A stretch of 64,000 nt of DNA from Paucidesulfovibrio gracilis DSM 16080 (GTDB taxonomy: Bacteria > Desulfobacterota > Desulfovibrionia > Desulfovibrionales > Desulfovibrionaceae): contig NZ_FUYC01000003.1 in NCBI RefSeq assembly GCF_900167125.1, positions 124,001-188,000 on the forward strand, read 5' to 3'. The position numbers and the translations under genes are program-made. Positions 45,201 to 55,085 of the stretch are shown one piece after another. Under the pieces are notes generated by a model, which was not told the DNA's origin, made no database searches, and saw only the letters and a program-made list of their open reading frames with translations. Position 1 is the first letter of the stretch, and each line of letters begins with the position of its first letter.

Positions 45201-45382
45201 CCATTGATCTGGATCTGGTGGCCAACTACAGCGCCGGACCGACGGTGCCGTTGCATGTGGTGGGTTGTTTGGATGACCCTGCGGTCGAAGTTCCTGGTGG
45301 GGAGCTTATCACCAATACGGTGCGTGACCTTATCGGCATTCCGCTGAAGCCGTTTCAATATTTGCGGGATTTGTTTTTCTGA
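42245..45382 (+). CDS. AsmA-family protein
   Basis: A 1045-residue protein with one N-terminal membrane helix (about 5-30) and a long periplasmic part, mostly repeating beta strands, as in the AsmA/TamB-like proteins that may form bridges for phospholipid movement to the outer membrane. The N-terminal AsmA domain (DWYLGTERFRERL, VTFEGELGVSVYPWLGLE) and the C-terminal AsmA_2-like end are clear. Start candidates are TTG 42233, GTG 42239 and ATG 42245; I use the ATG, though no strong ribosome site is seen. yihY/brkB follows 35 bases downstream. Confidence 0.9.
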   Translation: MLRKITLITLITALLSALLLAAGLLALDWYLGTERFRERLALLVSETYGYEVTFEGELGVSVYPWLGLETGPLSIRAEPNGEPLLRASEVSAKVALVPLFSQKLEFDTIFLNHIDVMVRRAKDGTTNVDELVEILVPHGEARPVHDPSFRVRSVRVRGIQMHNAGFRYVDEATGKTWIVSDASFQTGEYTTGQPLPFSLGGVLQHTGVAVEARLDVSGNMEMDFEAKALRLVESRLNLILRGAELPVQGDEVHFTSKLALDTTKGTCRFDGFHLKLPHLLLDGSVECREMFSSPSIRGTVRSGQFSPREVVNDIFPETIPDKDNGIFRAAQFALRFDADMDGVRVADLAVVCDDTRLAGALSVQDFADPEYSFQLHADALDFDRYYRLFIVDEPFYLDDFFPSFFQGAKAEADLTLDSVTLGGEELKDSRWAGLCADGKVRLELLSADVLDGTAKGVFQASIAANQEDGGYALGLDMDMALKGMALGDLPLVGSALPRPQGRGEMRLVATVPPMHFQGPDVVDDVLLGIEGELAYKLRDVRLTSGSGKETRRWNVGNVEAQVAFSPLGERSGEKRYAFTLSGGGKGAGKDFSSWLSLDGRFSVTRRYEDVRLDGMQVKGRYEGSLLPEYAPAMDFSVSGALRVDTQRLHLRDIRMSCFDGEVLATLEGHRVFEKDYTLTGLVSYETDNPMGLLHWMSLKPGKPRGENAYSHLRIASQYSLTPLKAVFHHCEIGMDGAEARGVVRVEDLDTGRITFDLSAGSVDIDQYRPKKKKRRDPHECVDPTQLRPILLPLETLRDLRAEGTLRVKDLLLYKLHFTDLRADVLARDGQLTTSALDGTFYGGELEGGFTARAAKAFIVMSLNLRADDFRAGPFMADIGGKEYVMGTGVLFLDVQSMGRTDDDIIANLDGRGGFTVLDGSYKFSGKPGNAKLEEGDKSILDGRNGFTGAGALFRIEDGGFYNEDFSMDATFMELSGAGNFNINTNTIDLDLVANYSAGPTVPLHVVGCLDDPAVEVPGGELITNTVRDLIGIPLKPFQYLRDLFF

Positions 45383-45417
45383 TTCTGCAGGTCGTACGCG
45401 GCAAAGGGAGGGAGACA

Positions 45418-46791
45418 ATGGGAGATTCTGGAATCGGAAAATATGTCGGCCAGCTGTTTCGTTGGTTTACCATCGATATCTGGACTGATGATCCGGATCG
45501 TGAACCCACTCGGCTGTCAGCGGTCTCTCGTTGGCTGTATCTCGTGGTTCGTGGTTTTTTGGGAGATCAATGTTTGATCCGTTCCGGCGCCTTGACGTTC
45601 ACCACAACGCTCTCCATCGTGCCGCTTTTGGCGGTGGCCTTTTCCATTGCCAAGGGATTTGGTTTACAAAATTCCGAATTCATACATGATTTACTCAGTC
45701 AGCTTGCTTCCGGAAACGAGCAGGTGGTGACTTCCATAATCGGTTATATTGACAATACCAATGTTCGGACACTTGGCTGGATGGGCGTGGCCTTCCTGCT
45801 GATCACCGTCTTTTCCATGGTTTCCACAGTGGAACAAGCCTTTAATACGATTTGGAATGTGAAACGAGGCCGATCACCCTGGCGGAAGTTTACGGACTTT
45901 TTTTCCGTGATTCTGATCATGCCTGTTATTTTCCTGGTCGCCACCAGCACGACGGTCACGGTGCAGAAAAGTGATTTTGTGCAGAAGGTCATGGAGGTTT
46001 CAGGTCTTGGTTGGCTGGAGTCGTTGTTCCTCAAGCTTGCGCCCCTTGTGCTGATCTGGCTGGCGTTTACGTTCGCATATTCCTTCATCCCCAACACCAA
46101 GGTCAGGCTTCGAAGCGCGGCGCTTGGGGGCGCGGTTGCGGCTTTGTTCTGGCAACTTTCGCAAGGCGCGTACATTCGCTGGCAAATGGGGTTCAACAAT
46201 TATAACGCCATTTACGGCAGTTTTGCGCAACTGCCCTTGTTTCTGATTTGGATGTATATCAGCTGGATTATCGTCTTGTTCGGTGCTGAAATGTGCATGG
46301 CTGTGCAGAATCTGCGGAGCTTCACCAAACAGCAGTTCATTCGACGGGCCAGTCTGGAGCAGCGTCAAAAGTTGGCGTTGGTGATGATGTTGCTGGTGGT
46401 GCGCCCCTTTCGTACGGGGTGTCTGTTGCCTACGGTGGACGAGTTGTCCGATCGATTGATGATCCCGCGGGAAATGGTGGTTGAACTGTTCGGCCAACTG
46501 GCGGCGTCCGGTTTGGCCGCTCCCTCGGAAGAGGGAGATGACCTGCGTTTTTATCCTGCTATGCAGCCTTCAAGAATCCTGGTGACCGATATCCAGAAAG
46601 CTGTCAGTGCGTCACAGGGGGATGAGGAACCCGGGCGTAGTTTCGGATTCGTGGATGAGGTGTTTACTTCCCTGGATGCCGCAGCGCATCAGGATGCCGC
46701 GAATTTGAGCCTGGAAGCGTACGCAGAACAGCTTGACGGAGATTCCCAGCAATGCCCAGGATTGGAGTTGGAGCCGACTTCTGCGGCCTGA
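45418..46791 (+). CDS. YihY/BrkB-family membrane protein with C-terminal extension
   Basis: A 457-residue inner-membrane protein. The YihY domain (about 55-300) has six predicted helices and the family motif AIYGSFAQLPLFLIWMYISW. The remaining 150 residues are soluble and resemble a winged-helix fold (TVDELSDRLMIPREMVVELFGQL). The function of the family is unsettled; the old name BrkB (serum resistance) is not strong evidence. GGGAGGGAG precedes the ATG. Confidence 0.9.
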   Translation: MGDSGIGKYVGQLFRWFTIDIWTDDPDREPTRLSAVSRWLYLVVRGFLGDQCLIRSGALTFTTTLSIVPLLAVAFSIAKGFGLQNSEFIHDLLSQLASGNEQVVTSIIGYIDNTNVRTLGWMGVAFLLITVFSMVSTVEQAFNTIWNVKRGRSPWRKFTDFFSVILIMPVIFLVATSTTVTVQKSDFVQKVMEVSGLGWLESLFLKLAPLVLIWLAFTFAYSFIPNTKVRLRSAALGGAVAALFWQLSQGAYIRWQMGFNNYNAIYGSFAQLPLFLIWMYISWIIVLFGAEMCMAVQNLRSFTKQQFIRRASLEQRQKLALVMMLLVVRPFRTGCLLPTVDELSDRLMIPREMVVELFGQLAASGLAAPSEEGDDLRFYPAMQPSRILVTDIQKAVSASQGDEEPGRSFGFVDEVFTSLDAAAHQDAANLSLEAYAEQLDGDSQQCPGLELEPTSAA

Positions 46792-46800
46792 TGCAGAAAC

Positions 46801-46838
46801 CAACGCCCGGTGTCTCATGGAGGAGCGACCGGGCGTTG
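46801..46838. terminator. Hairpin between convergent brkB-like and tgt genes
   Basis: A perfect 11-bp stem (CAACGCCCGGT / ACCGGGCGTTG) around a 16-base loop sits in the 70-base gap of convergent genes. There is no long T-run on either side, so bidirectional termination is likely but not certain. Confidence 0.6.
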
Positions 46839-46861
46839 AGATTGTCAGCCTACTGGGACTC

Positions 46862-48671
<1,810 letters not shown>

Positions 48672-48831
48672 GCGGAAACTCCTTGTTCGGCAAGGCAGAC
48701 ACACTGCCGGGGCGTAGCCGGTCCGTAGCATTGTCCGGGACGGTTCTCAAGAGGCGGGCGTGGAGTCGCATTGCATCCCTGGAGGAACATGCTACACTAT
48801 ACTCAAAACTTCGTAGCTTCAAAGGAGCGGG

Positions 48832-49173
48832 ATGGAACGTCATACAGGCGGGAAAAAAGTGTGTGTACGAAAGCGGCGCTGGGGCTGGATACTGGCCGTG
48901 CTGTATTTGTGTTTTATCTGTGGCGGGCTGTCCGTTCACGCCTCCGAACCGGCCGTAACGCCGGCCGTTCTGGAGCGAAGCTGCATGGACTGTCATGATT
49001 GGGAAAAGATATGTCGAAAGCTGGATCGTAAATCGTATGGAGCGTGGATGCGGACGGTGAAACGTATGGTGAATAAACATGCAGCCGATATTTCCCCGTT
49101 CGGCCCAGCCGAAGTAGCCCGGTATCTGTCGCAACCCGGCGAGGAATTGCTCGGGCGCTGCTCAACGCGATGA
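48832..49173 (+). CDS. Small exported monoheme cytochrome-like protein
   Basis: A 113-residue protein with basic residues then a hydrophobic signal helix (about 17-36), followed by a CMDCH heme c motif (residues 51-55) and a second cysteine at 61. A methionine near 77 (RMVNKHAADISPF) could be the axial ligand, and the AEVARYLSQPG end resembles class I c-type cytochrome tails. It may be a small periplasmic electron carrier or a heme sensor. An AAGGAG site precedes the ATG. It overlaps cutA by 4 bases. Confidence 0.7.
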   Translation: MERHTGGKKVCVRKRRWGWILAVLYLCFICGGLSVHASEPAVTPAVLERSCMDCHDWEKICRKLDRKSYGAWMRTVKRMVNKHAADISPFGPAEVARYLSQPGEELLGRCSTR

Positions 49174-49505
49174 TGGAGGGATGGCGAGTGGATGCATGCC
49201 GTTTGGTCTATTGCACGATGGGGAGTGAAGAGGAAGCCGAGCGCATCGGAGCGGTGTTGGTGGAGGAGCGTCTTGCGGCTTGTGTGAATATTTTACCCGG
49301 GATGCGTTCAATGTATTCCTGGCGGGGCAACGTGGAGAAGGATCAGGAGGTCGTCCTTTTAGCCAAGACCAGAGCCGAACTGGTGGAGCGCCTTACCGAG
49401 GCCGTGGTGGAACGACATTCCTATGATTGTCCGTGTGTGGTGTCTTTGCGTATTGAAAGCGGTCACCCACCGTTCTTGCGCTGGATCACCGAGCAGACAT
49501 CCTGA
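49170..49505 (+). CDS. cutA: CutA-like divalent cation tolerance protein
   Basis: A 111-residue protein of the CutA1 family: a trimeric ferredoxin-like fold of soluble proteins linked to copper tolerance, though the true role is unclear. Recognisable pieces are EEEAERIGAVLVEERLAACVNI, YSWRGNVEKDQEV and VVSLRIESGHPPFLRWI. It starts with an ATG that overlaps the stop of the cytochrome-like gene. Two cysteines in the C-terminal part (YDCPCVV) are unusual. Confidence 0.92.
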   Translation: MMEGWRVDACRLVYCTMGSEEEAERIGAVLVEERLAACVNILPGMRSMYSWRGNVEKDQEVVLLAKTRAELVERLTEAVVERHSYDCPCVVSLRIESGHPPFLRWITEQTS

Positions 49506-49507
49506 GT

Positions 49508-49536
49508 TTGCTGACGTTGTGCGCAACGCAAAATAT
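49508..49536 (+). promoter_or_regulatory. Candidate promoter of the PfkB gene with palindromic spacer
   Basis: TTGCTG and AAATAT are 17 bases apart. The spacer holds a palindrome, CGTTG-TGCG-CAACG (49515-49528). The leader to the GTG at 49655 would be about 110 bases. Confidence 0.35.
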
Positions 49537-49654
49537 GGAACGCAGGCGGGCCGAAGGGTTGTGCGTTGACGCGAAGACGATGGTGGCCTAACACTACGGT
49601 TCCCCTGGAGACTTATGGGGATTCCTAATTGTTTTTTTCTAAAGAGGAGGATTC

Positions 49655-50587
49655 GTGTCTATTTATATTTCCGGTTCCTTGGCCATCGATCGGATTATGC
49701 CGTTCCCGGGGCGTTTTCAGGACCATATTCTATCCGACAAGATCCATATCTTGAATGTTTGTTTCCTGGTGGATGGTATGGAAGAGCGTTTTGGCGGTAC
49801 CGCCGGAAACATTGCGTACAACCTGGCTTTGTTGGGTGAAAAGCCCACAGTGCTATCCTGCGTGGGCAAGGATTTTGACCGCTATGAACGCCGTATGGCC
49901 GAGTTGGAGTTGCCCATGGACGGCGTCCGGGTCATTGACAACGATTTTACGGCCAGCGCCTTTATCACCACGGACCAGTCCGATAATCAGATCACGGCAT
50001 TCAATCCCGCGGCAATGCGCAATCCCTGCGAATATGACGTGTCTGCGATTGATCCGAAAGACAGTCTGGCCATTGTTTCCCCTGGGAATGTGGAGGACAT
50101 GATCGAGTTGCCACGCAAGTACCGTGCTGCTGGAATTCCGTACATCTTTGACCCTGGGCAGCAAATTACTGCGTTGAGCGGGGAACAGTTGGAAGATGCC
50201 CTGACCGGAGCCGCCATTCTCACGACCAACGACTACGAGTTGGAAATGGTCATGAAGGCAACGAATATGGACAAAGCCCAGTTGTTGGAAAAGGTGGGAG
50301 CCATCGTCACAACGTTGGGTGAACATGGTTCCAGTGTGTTACGAAGTGGGGAGGCCGTGGAAATTCCCATTTGCCCGGCAACCCCTGTGGCCGACCCGAC
50401 CGGAGCCGGTGACGCGTATCGTGCTGGAATGCTGTACGGCCTTTCCTTGGGGCGCGACCTGCCAGAGGCCTGCAAATTGGGTGCTGTTTGTTCTGCGTAT
50501 TGTGTGGAGCGCAATGGAACCCAGGAACATTCGTTCACATTGGAGGAGTTTACAAGCCGCTACGAAGCCACGTTCGGCCCGATGTAG
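49655..50587 (+). CDS. PfkB-family carbohydrate/nucleoside kinase
   Basis: A 310-residue ribokinase-like enzyme that phosphorylates a sugar or nucleoside hydroxyl with ATP. Signatures are GGTAGNIAYNLALLG (PfkB motif 1, about residue 48) and DPTGAGDAYRAGM (motif 2, about 248, with the catalytic aspartate). Insertion of CFLVDGMEE before motif 1 resembles adenosine-kinase members, but the substrate cannot be fixed. GTG 49655 lies behind GAGGAGG. Two other kinase genes follow. Confidence 0.9.
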   Translation: MSIYISGSLAIDRIMPFPGRFQDHILSDKIHILNVCFLVDGMEERFGGTAGNIAYNLALLGEKPTVLSCVGKDFDRYERRMAELELPMDGVRVIDNDFTASAFITTDQSDNQITAFNPAAMRNPCEYDVSAIDPKDSLAIVSPGNVEDMIELPRKYRAAGIPYIFDPGQQITALSGEQLEDALTGAAILTTNDYELEMVMKATNMDKAQLLEKVGAIVTTLGEHGSSVLRSGEAVEIPICPATPVADPTGAGDAYRAGMLYGLSLGRDLPEACKLGAVCSAYCVERNGTQEHSFTLEEFTSRYEATFGPM

Positions 50588-50604
50588 CGGCCTGGAAAGC
50601 TGTC

Positions 50605-50626
50605 GTGCCCCGGATTGTCGGGGCGC
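50605..50626 (+). terminator. Hairpin between the PfkB and APH-like genes
   Basis: GTGCCCCG / CGGGGCGC with a 6-base loop (one G-T pair at the second position), no T-run. It may attenuate or protect transcripts, not clearly terminate. Confidence 0.3.
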
Positions 50627-50666
50627 GGCCTGCCTTCCGTCAGCACAGGGCCGGAAAGGGGAACGT

Positions 50667-51749
50667 ATGATCGAACTCACCACGGCCCGGCTGGAGTCCT
50701 ACCTTCAGGCCGCGTTCGGCAAGGATGCCAGATTACACGATTATGGGGATCTGGCTTCCCTCGACAAACAGGGAATGAAGCGTTTCGGGTACGGCAAGCC
50801 CGTGTTGTTGCGGTATGAAGTAAATGGTCGCCCGCACGAAGGCGTCCTTTCCGTGATGCGCGGGGATAAATATGGTCACCAGTTTTATTGGGACCGTGCC
50901 GCGGTTTTAATGTTTCAGTTTGAAACGTCTGCGCGTATGCCGCGTCATGTCCGTCCAATGGGCCTTGGTTATGTTGACGCAGAGGGCAACTTGTGTCCGG
51001 TACACGGTCCCCAGGAATTTTTTATTCTGAATGAAAAACTTCAGGGCTATGACTACTTTCACGATTTGCAGCGTATCCGGTCTGAAGGCTTGCAGGAGCA
51101 GGACCAGGAATTGACGCGTGGATTGGCTCGTTGGCTGGCTGACGTTCATGCGCAAAAGCACGCCGACGTACATCTGTATTTTCGACGTGTTCGTGAGTTA
51201 GTGGGTGCCAGCGAGTGCATTATGGGGCTTGTGGACGAGGCGTACCCCCATCCTTATGCAGAATATCCGGAAGCCAGGTTCGAAGCGCTGGAGCATAAGG
51301 TGCTGGAGTGGCGCTGGAAGTTAAAGCGGTATGCCCATCGCCTTTCTGCCGTGCATGGGGACTTGCACCCTTGGAACGTATTGGTTGACGGCAAGGGCGA
51401 TTTTTCCATCTTGGATCGCAGCCGCGGTGAGTGGGGTGAACCTGCTGGCGATCTGGCGAGCATGGCCATCAACTATCTGCTGATGGGCCTGTATGACCGC
51501 CCCTGTTTGCAGGGGGACTTTGAGCGGCTTTACCAAACATGGTTCTCCACGTATCTGGAGGTGAGCGGCGACGAACAGGCCTTAGAGGTGATCGCCCCGT
51601 TTTTTGTGTTCCGGGCTTTGGTCGTTGCGTCCCCGGAGTGGTATCCGGATCATCCACTCCAGGTCCGCAAGGGATTGTTTCGCTTCATGGAGAATATCCT
51701 TGAGGAAGAGCGGTTCGATTGGGAGCACATCAACCGCTACATGGAGTGA
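50667..51749 (+). CDS. APH-like phosphotransferase
   Basis: A 360-residue kinase of the aminoglycoside phosphotransferase/choline kinase fold. The catalytic segment is HGDLHPWNVL (about residue 231) followed by ILDRSRGEWG, where a D in the usual DxD position appears as DRS. The N-terminal part, with GKPVLLRYEV, replaces the usual nucleotide lobe. It lies 79 bases after the PfkB gene and is followed 5 bases later by the APS-kinase-like gene. Antibiotic resistance is unlikely; a small-molecule kinase role is the simplest reading. Confidence 0.85.
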   Translation: MIELTTARLESYLQAAFGKDARLHDYGDLASLDKQGMKRFGYGKPVLLRYEVNGRPHEGVLSVMRGDKYGHQFYWDRAAVLMFQFETSARMPRHVRPMGLGYVDAEGNLCPVHGPQEFFILNEKLQGYDYFHDLQRIRSEGLQEQDQELTRGLARWLADVHAQKHADVHLYFRRVRELVGASECIMGLVDEAYPHPYAEYPEARFEALEHKVLEWRWKLKRYAHRLSAVHGDLHPWNVLVDGKGDFSILDRSRGEWGEPAGDLASMAINYLLMGLYDRPCLQGDFERLYQTWFSTYLEVSGDEQALEVIAPFFVFRALVVASPEWYPDHPLQVRKGLFRFMENILEEERFDWEHINRYME

Positions 51750-51754
51750 CGGTC

Positions 51755-52390
51755 ATGCCTGGGGGCGTTGTTTCTTCATCTTCCGGTACTGCTGACGGCG
51801 GTTGGGCCGTGTGGATTACAGGCCTGCCGGGAAGCGGGAAGAGTACCGTGGCGGATATGCTGGCCGCAACATTGCGAAAGCATGGCATGGATGTACGGAT
51901 TCTTCGTATGGATGAGCAGCGGAAAAAATATGTCCCTGATCCCCAATATACGTCCGAGGAGCGCGAAAACGCCTACCGACTGTTTGCCCGGGACGGGGCG
52001 GCATGGGTTCGTACCGGGGTGGGGGTTATTATGGATGCCACGGCCCATCGACTGCGTTGGCGGACTGTTGCCCGGCGTGAGATACCGTGTTTTGCTGAAA
52101 TCCATCTTCGTGTACCCCTTGAAACCGCCATGGCGCGGGAAGCAGAGCGGCCTCAGGGCGCGGTTATGGCAGGATTGTATGCCAAAGCCCTGGAGCGGCG
52201 GGATACAGGAACAGATAAGCCGGGCCTTGGCGATGTCGTGGGGGTGGATGTCCCCTTTGAGGAAGACCCGAAAGCCGAGTGTGTGCTCGACAATACTGTG
52301 GATGAACCCGGCAAGACCGTGGAGCGTATCCTCCTTTTTTTGTTGCCCTGGCTGCGGGCCTTGGGCAAAGGCGTTTCAATTTCAGTCTAA
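51755..52390 (+). CDS. APS-kinase-like (CysC family) P-loop kinase
   Basis: A 211-residue P-loop protein with GLPGSGKST (residues about 22-30), the adenylylsulfate kinase pattern (MDATAHR, EIHLRVPLETA) and VPFEEDPKAECVLDN. The usual DGDNVR substrate segment of APS kinase reads MDEQRKK here, and the loop after it is also changed, so the substrate may not be APS. In sulfate reducers dissimilation uses APS directly, and a PAPS kinase is not needed for it. It is the last of three kinase genes; the start ATG 51755 follows the APH-like stop by 5 bases. Confidence 0.82.
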   Translation: MPGGVVSSSSGTADGGWAVWITGLPGSGKSTVADMLAATLRKHGMDVRILRMDEQRKKYVPDPQYTSEERENAYRLFARDGAAWVRTGVGVIMDATAHRLRWRTVARREIPCFAEIHLRVPLETAMAREAERPQGAVMAGLYAKALERRDTGTDKPGLGDVVGVDVPFEEDPKAECVLDNTVDEPGKTVERILLFLLPWLRALGKGVSISV

Positions 52391-52495
52391 TTAGGTACGC
52401 AAAGAAGAGTTGGGCGGAGAGCCGTTCGCCTGGGGCGCCTGTGGTTCCTTCGGGGTGTTTGTACGGTTCTTCGTCTTGATGAATACGAGGAATGC

Positions 52496-53866
52496 ATGCG
52501 GTTTCATATCGTTACGTTTGGTTGCCAGATGAATGTTCACGATTCGGACTGGTTGTCCCGGGCATTGTTGGCTCGTGGTTGGACTCCCGCGTCCGAACAA
52601 GAGGCTGATCTTGTTGTGCTGAATACATGCAGCGTTCGGGAAAAGCCGGAACAAAAAGTGCACAGTGCGCTGGGCAGATTGGGAACTGCGTTTCGCAATC
52701 GGCCCCGGTCCTTTGCGGCTGTGGGGGGGTGCGTAGCGCAGCAGCTCGGGACGGAGTTGCTGCGAAAATATCCCTTTGTTCGTCTGGTGTTCGGTTCGGA
52801 TGGTATTGCCGAAGCGCCTAACGCCTTGGAACGACTTGCTCAAGAACCTGGAACACAATTGGCACTGCTTGATTTTCTCAAAAAATATCCGGAGCGTGAA
52901 GCCGCCTGGGATGGTCCGGCTTCCTCCTATCAGGATGGCCCTGGTCCGGCGCAGTGTTTTGTGAACATTATGCAGGGATGCGACAATTTTTGCGCGTATT
53001 GTATTGTGCCCTACACACGTGGTCGGCAGAAGTCGCGGCATCCTGATGCTGTGCTTGCGGAGTGCCGGCGGCAGCTGGAGCGTGGTGTCCGTGAAATAAC
53101 CCTGCTTGGGCAAAACGTGAACAGTTACGGGCAGGATCCCGGCGGCGCAGGTATGAATTTTGCTGAATTGTTGCATAAAGTGGCTGCCCTTCCCGGGCTG
53201 GAGCGGTTACGTTTCACTACTTCGCATCCTAAGGACATTGCTCCGGAGGTGGTTCGCGCCTTCGGTGAACTGTCCAACCTTTGTCCTCATCTGCATTTGC
53301 CCTTGCAGTCCGGATCGGATGCGGTGCTGCGGAGAATGGGGCGGAAGTATGACACGGAACGATACCTCGGGATTGTGGAGTCGCTGCGTCAAGCTCGGCC
53401 GGATATTGCCCTGGGAACCGACCTGATTGTCGGGTTTCCCGGGGAGACCGAGGAGGATTTTCTGGCCACGCTGGAGATCATGCGCGAGGTCCGGTTTGAA
53501 AGCAGTTTTTCGTTTAAATATTCGGACCGGCCCGGTGTGGCAGCGGTGAACATGACGCCCAAGGTGACGCCGGAAGTAGCGTCCGATCGTCTGGCTCGCT
53601 TGCAGGAATTACAAAATGTGATTACCTCTGAAGCATTGGAAAGCCGGGTTGGTACGCGATGCGATGTACTTTTGGATGGCCCGAGCAAGGTGCAATCCGG
53701 TGACGGAATGCACTGGCGGGGACGCGATCCGGCTGGGCGTGTTGTCAATGTTCCGCTTTCCACTGACTGGAACGAGAAGTCGCTGGCTGGGAAAATGCTT
53801 CCTGTTCGCGTAGTGGAGGCCAAAAAGCATTCCCTGAGAGGGGAATATCTGGGAGAGCCATGGTAG
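52496..53866 (+). CDS. miaB: tRNA-2-methylthio-N6-dimethylallyladenosine synthase
   Basis: A 456-residue radical SAM methylthiotransferase that modifies A37 of tRNAs reading UNN codons. The N-terminal UPF0004 domain has FGCQMN, NTCSVRE and GGCVAQ (three cysteines for the second cluster), the radical SAM motif is CDNFCAYC, and the C-terminal TRAM domain starts near residue 380. Start ATG 52496 begins the conserved MRFHIVTFGCQ. It leads the operon down to pal. Confidence 0.96.
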   Translation: MRFHIVTFGCQMNVHDSDWLSRALLARGWTPASEQEADLVVLNTCSVREKPEQKVHSALGRLGTAFRNRPRSFAAVGGCVAQQLGTELLRKYPFVRLVFGSDGIAEAPNALERLAQEPGTQLALLDFLKKYPEREAAWDGPASSYQDGPGPAQCFVNIMQGCDNFCAYCIVPYTRGRQKSRHPDAVLAECRRQLERGVREITLLGQNVNSYGQDPGGAGMNFAELLHKVAALPGLERLRFTTSHPKDIAPEVVRAFGELSNLCPHLHLPLQSGSDAVLRRMGRKYDTERYLGIVESLRQARPDIALGTDLIVGFPGETEEDFLATLEIMREVRFESSFSFKYSDRPGVAAVNMTPKVTPEVASDRLARLQELQNVITSEALESRVGTRCDVLLDGPSKVQSGDGMHWRGRDPAGRVVNVPLSTDWNEKSLAGKMLPVRVVEAKKHSLRGEYLGEPW

Positions 53867-54348
53867 AAATGCAGGTTTTCGGCTTGGCCATGGATGAGCA
53901 GAACAAAGCGCCCATCCTGATCCTCAAGGATGTGGCGGAGGAAAAGGTTCTGCCTATTTGGATAGGGGCCATGGAGGCCATGTCCATTTCCCTTGCCCTC
54001 AATAATGTGGATTTCCCCCGGCCCATGACGCATGATCTTTTACTGAACGTGCTTACGGAGTTGGGTGTCGGCGTTGAATCCGTTGAGATTGTTCGTATGG
54101 AGGAGGGCACGTTTTATGCCGAGCTGGTCCTGGGGGAGCGGGAGCGCCGGGTCGATTGCCGACCTTCGGATGCCATAGCCCTTGCCGTTCGTGTCGAGGC
54201 GCCGGTGTTTGTGGCCGAGGAGGTCTTGGAACAAGCGGGCATTCAGTCCGGAGAGAGCCGGTATGCCGTGTTCGAGACCGAAGAGGCGCAGCAGTGGACC
54301 GAGGAATTGGAAAATATTTCGGAAGACGATTTTAAATACAAGATGTAA
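53860..54348 (+). CDS. Bifunctional nuclease (DUF151) family protein
   Basis: A 162-residue protein of the BFN/DUF151 family, described as having RNase and DNase activity in plants and found in many bacteria. Typical pieces are VLPIWIGAMEAMSISLAL, RPMTHDLLLNVL and CRPSDAIALAVR. It overlaps miaB by 7 bases and precedes the PHP gene. Confidence 0.9.
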   Translation: MVEMQVFGLAMDEQNKAPILILKDVAEEKVLPIWIGAMEAMSISLALNNVDFPRPMTHDLLLNVLTELGVGVESVEIVRMEEGTFYAELVLGERERRVDCRPSDAIALAVRVEAPVFVAEEVLEQAGIQSGESRYAVFETEEAQQWTEELENISEDDFKYKM

Positions 54349-54354
54349 GGCAAC

Positions 54355-55005
54355 ATGATTGATCTGCACACACATTCCACGTTTAGCGACGGCGAGTTGA
54401 TTCCCGCGGAGCTTATCCGGCGGGCGCGGCATGTCGGATACGAAGCATTGGCCATTACCGACCATGCGGACGCAGCCAACATGGAGTTCATTTTGTCCCA
54501 TGTCCCCCGCATGACCGCATTGGGACACTTTTGGGACATTACCGTTTTCGCTGGCGTGGAATTGACGCACATGCCTCCGGGGTTGATCGCAGAGTACACG
54601 AACAAGGCGAGAGAACTGGGTGCCCAGCTTGTGGTTGTCCATGGTGAAACCGTTGTGGAGCCTGTGGCTCGGGGGACCAACCTCGCTGCCATCGAAGCCG
54701 GGGTGGATATTTTGGCGCATCCCGGATTGATCACCGACGAGGAGGTGGCGCTGGCCGTGGAAAAAGGGGTGGCGCTGGAAATTACCACCCGTGGGGGACA
54801 CAGCTACACCAATGGACACGTGGCGACCCTGGCGCGCAAGCACGGGGCTCGACTGGTCATCGACAATGACGCGCATGCCCCGCGTGATCTCGTTTCCCGA
54901 GAAATGCGCCGGGCCGTGGCACTTGGAGCCGGATTGACAGCCGATGAATTCGATCGGGCCGAGGCCAATTCCAGGGAAATCGTCCAACGACTTCTGCAAC
55001 GCTGA
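54355..55005 (+). CDS. PHP-domain phosphoesterase
   Basis: A 216-residue metal-dependent phosphoesterase of the PHP family. Metal ligands are visible in DLHTHSTFSDGE (residues 3-14), ITDHAD, a central GVELTH and HPGLIT, and a final DNDAHAP. The length is short, like histidinol-phosphatase-type or RNA 5'-phosphatase PHP proteins. It starts 6 bases after the nuclease gene and lies 80 bases before tolQ. Confidence 0.88.
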   Translation: MIDLHTHSTFSDGELIPAELIRRARHVGYEALAITDHADAANMEFILSHVPRMTALGHFWDITVFAGVELTHMPPGLIAEYTNKARELGAQLVVVHGETVVEPVARGTNLAAIEAGVDILAHPGLITDEEVALAVEKGVALEITTRGGHSYTNGHVATLARKHGARLVIDNDAHAPRDLVSREMRRAVALGAGLTADEFDRAEANSREIVQRLLQR

Positions 55006-55085
55006 CGAGACACGACGCTCCCGTTCATGCGGGGCGGTTTTTCGGCTTGTCCAAGAGCGGCCGGAAAGAATCGAGGGGAACGAGC

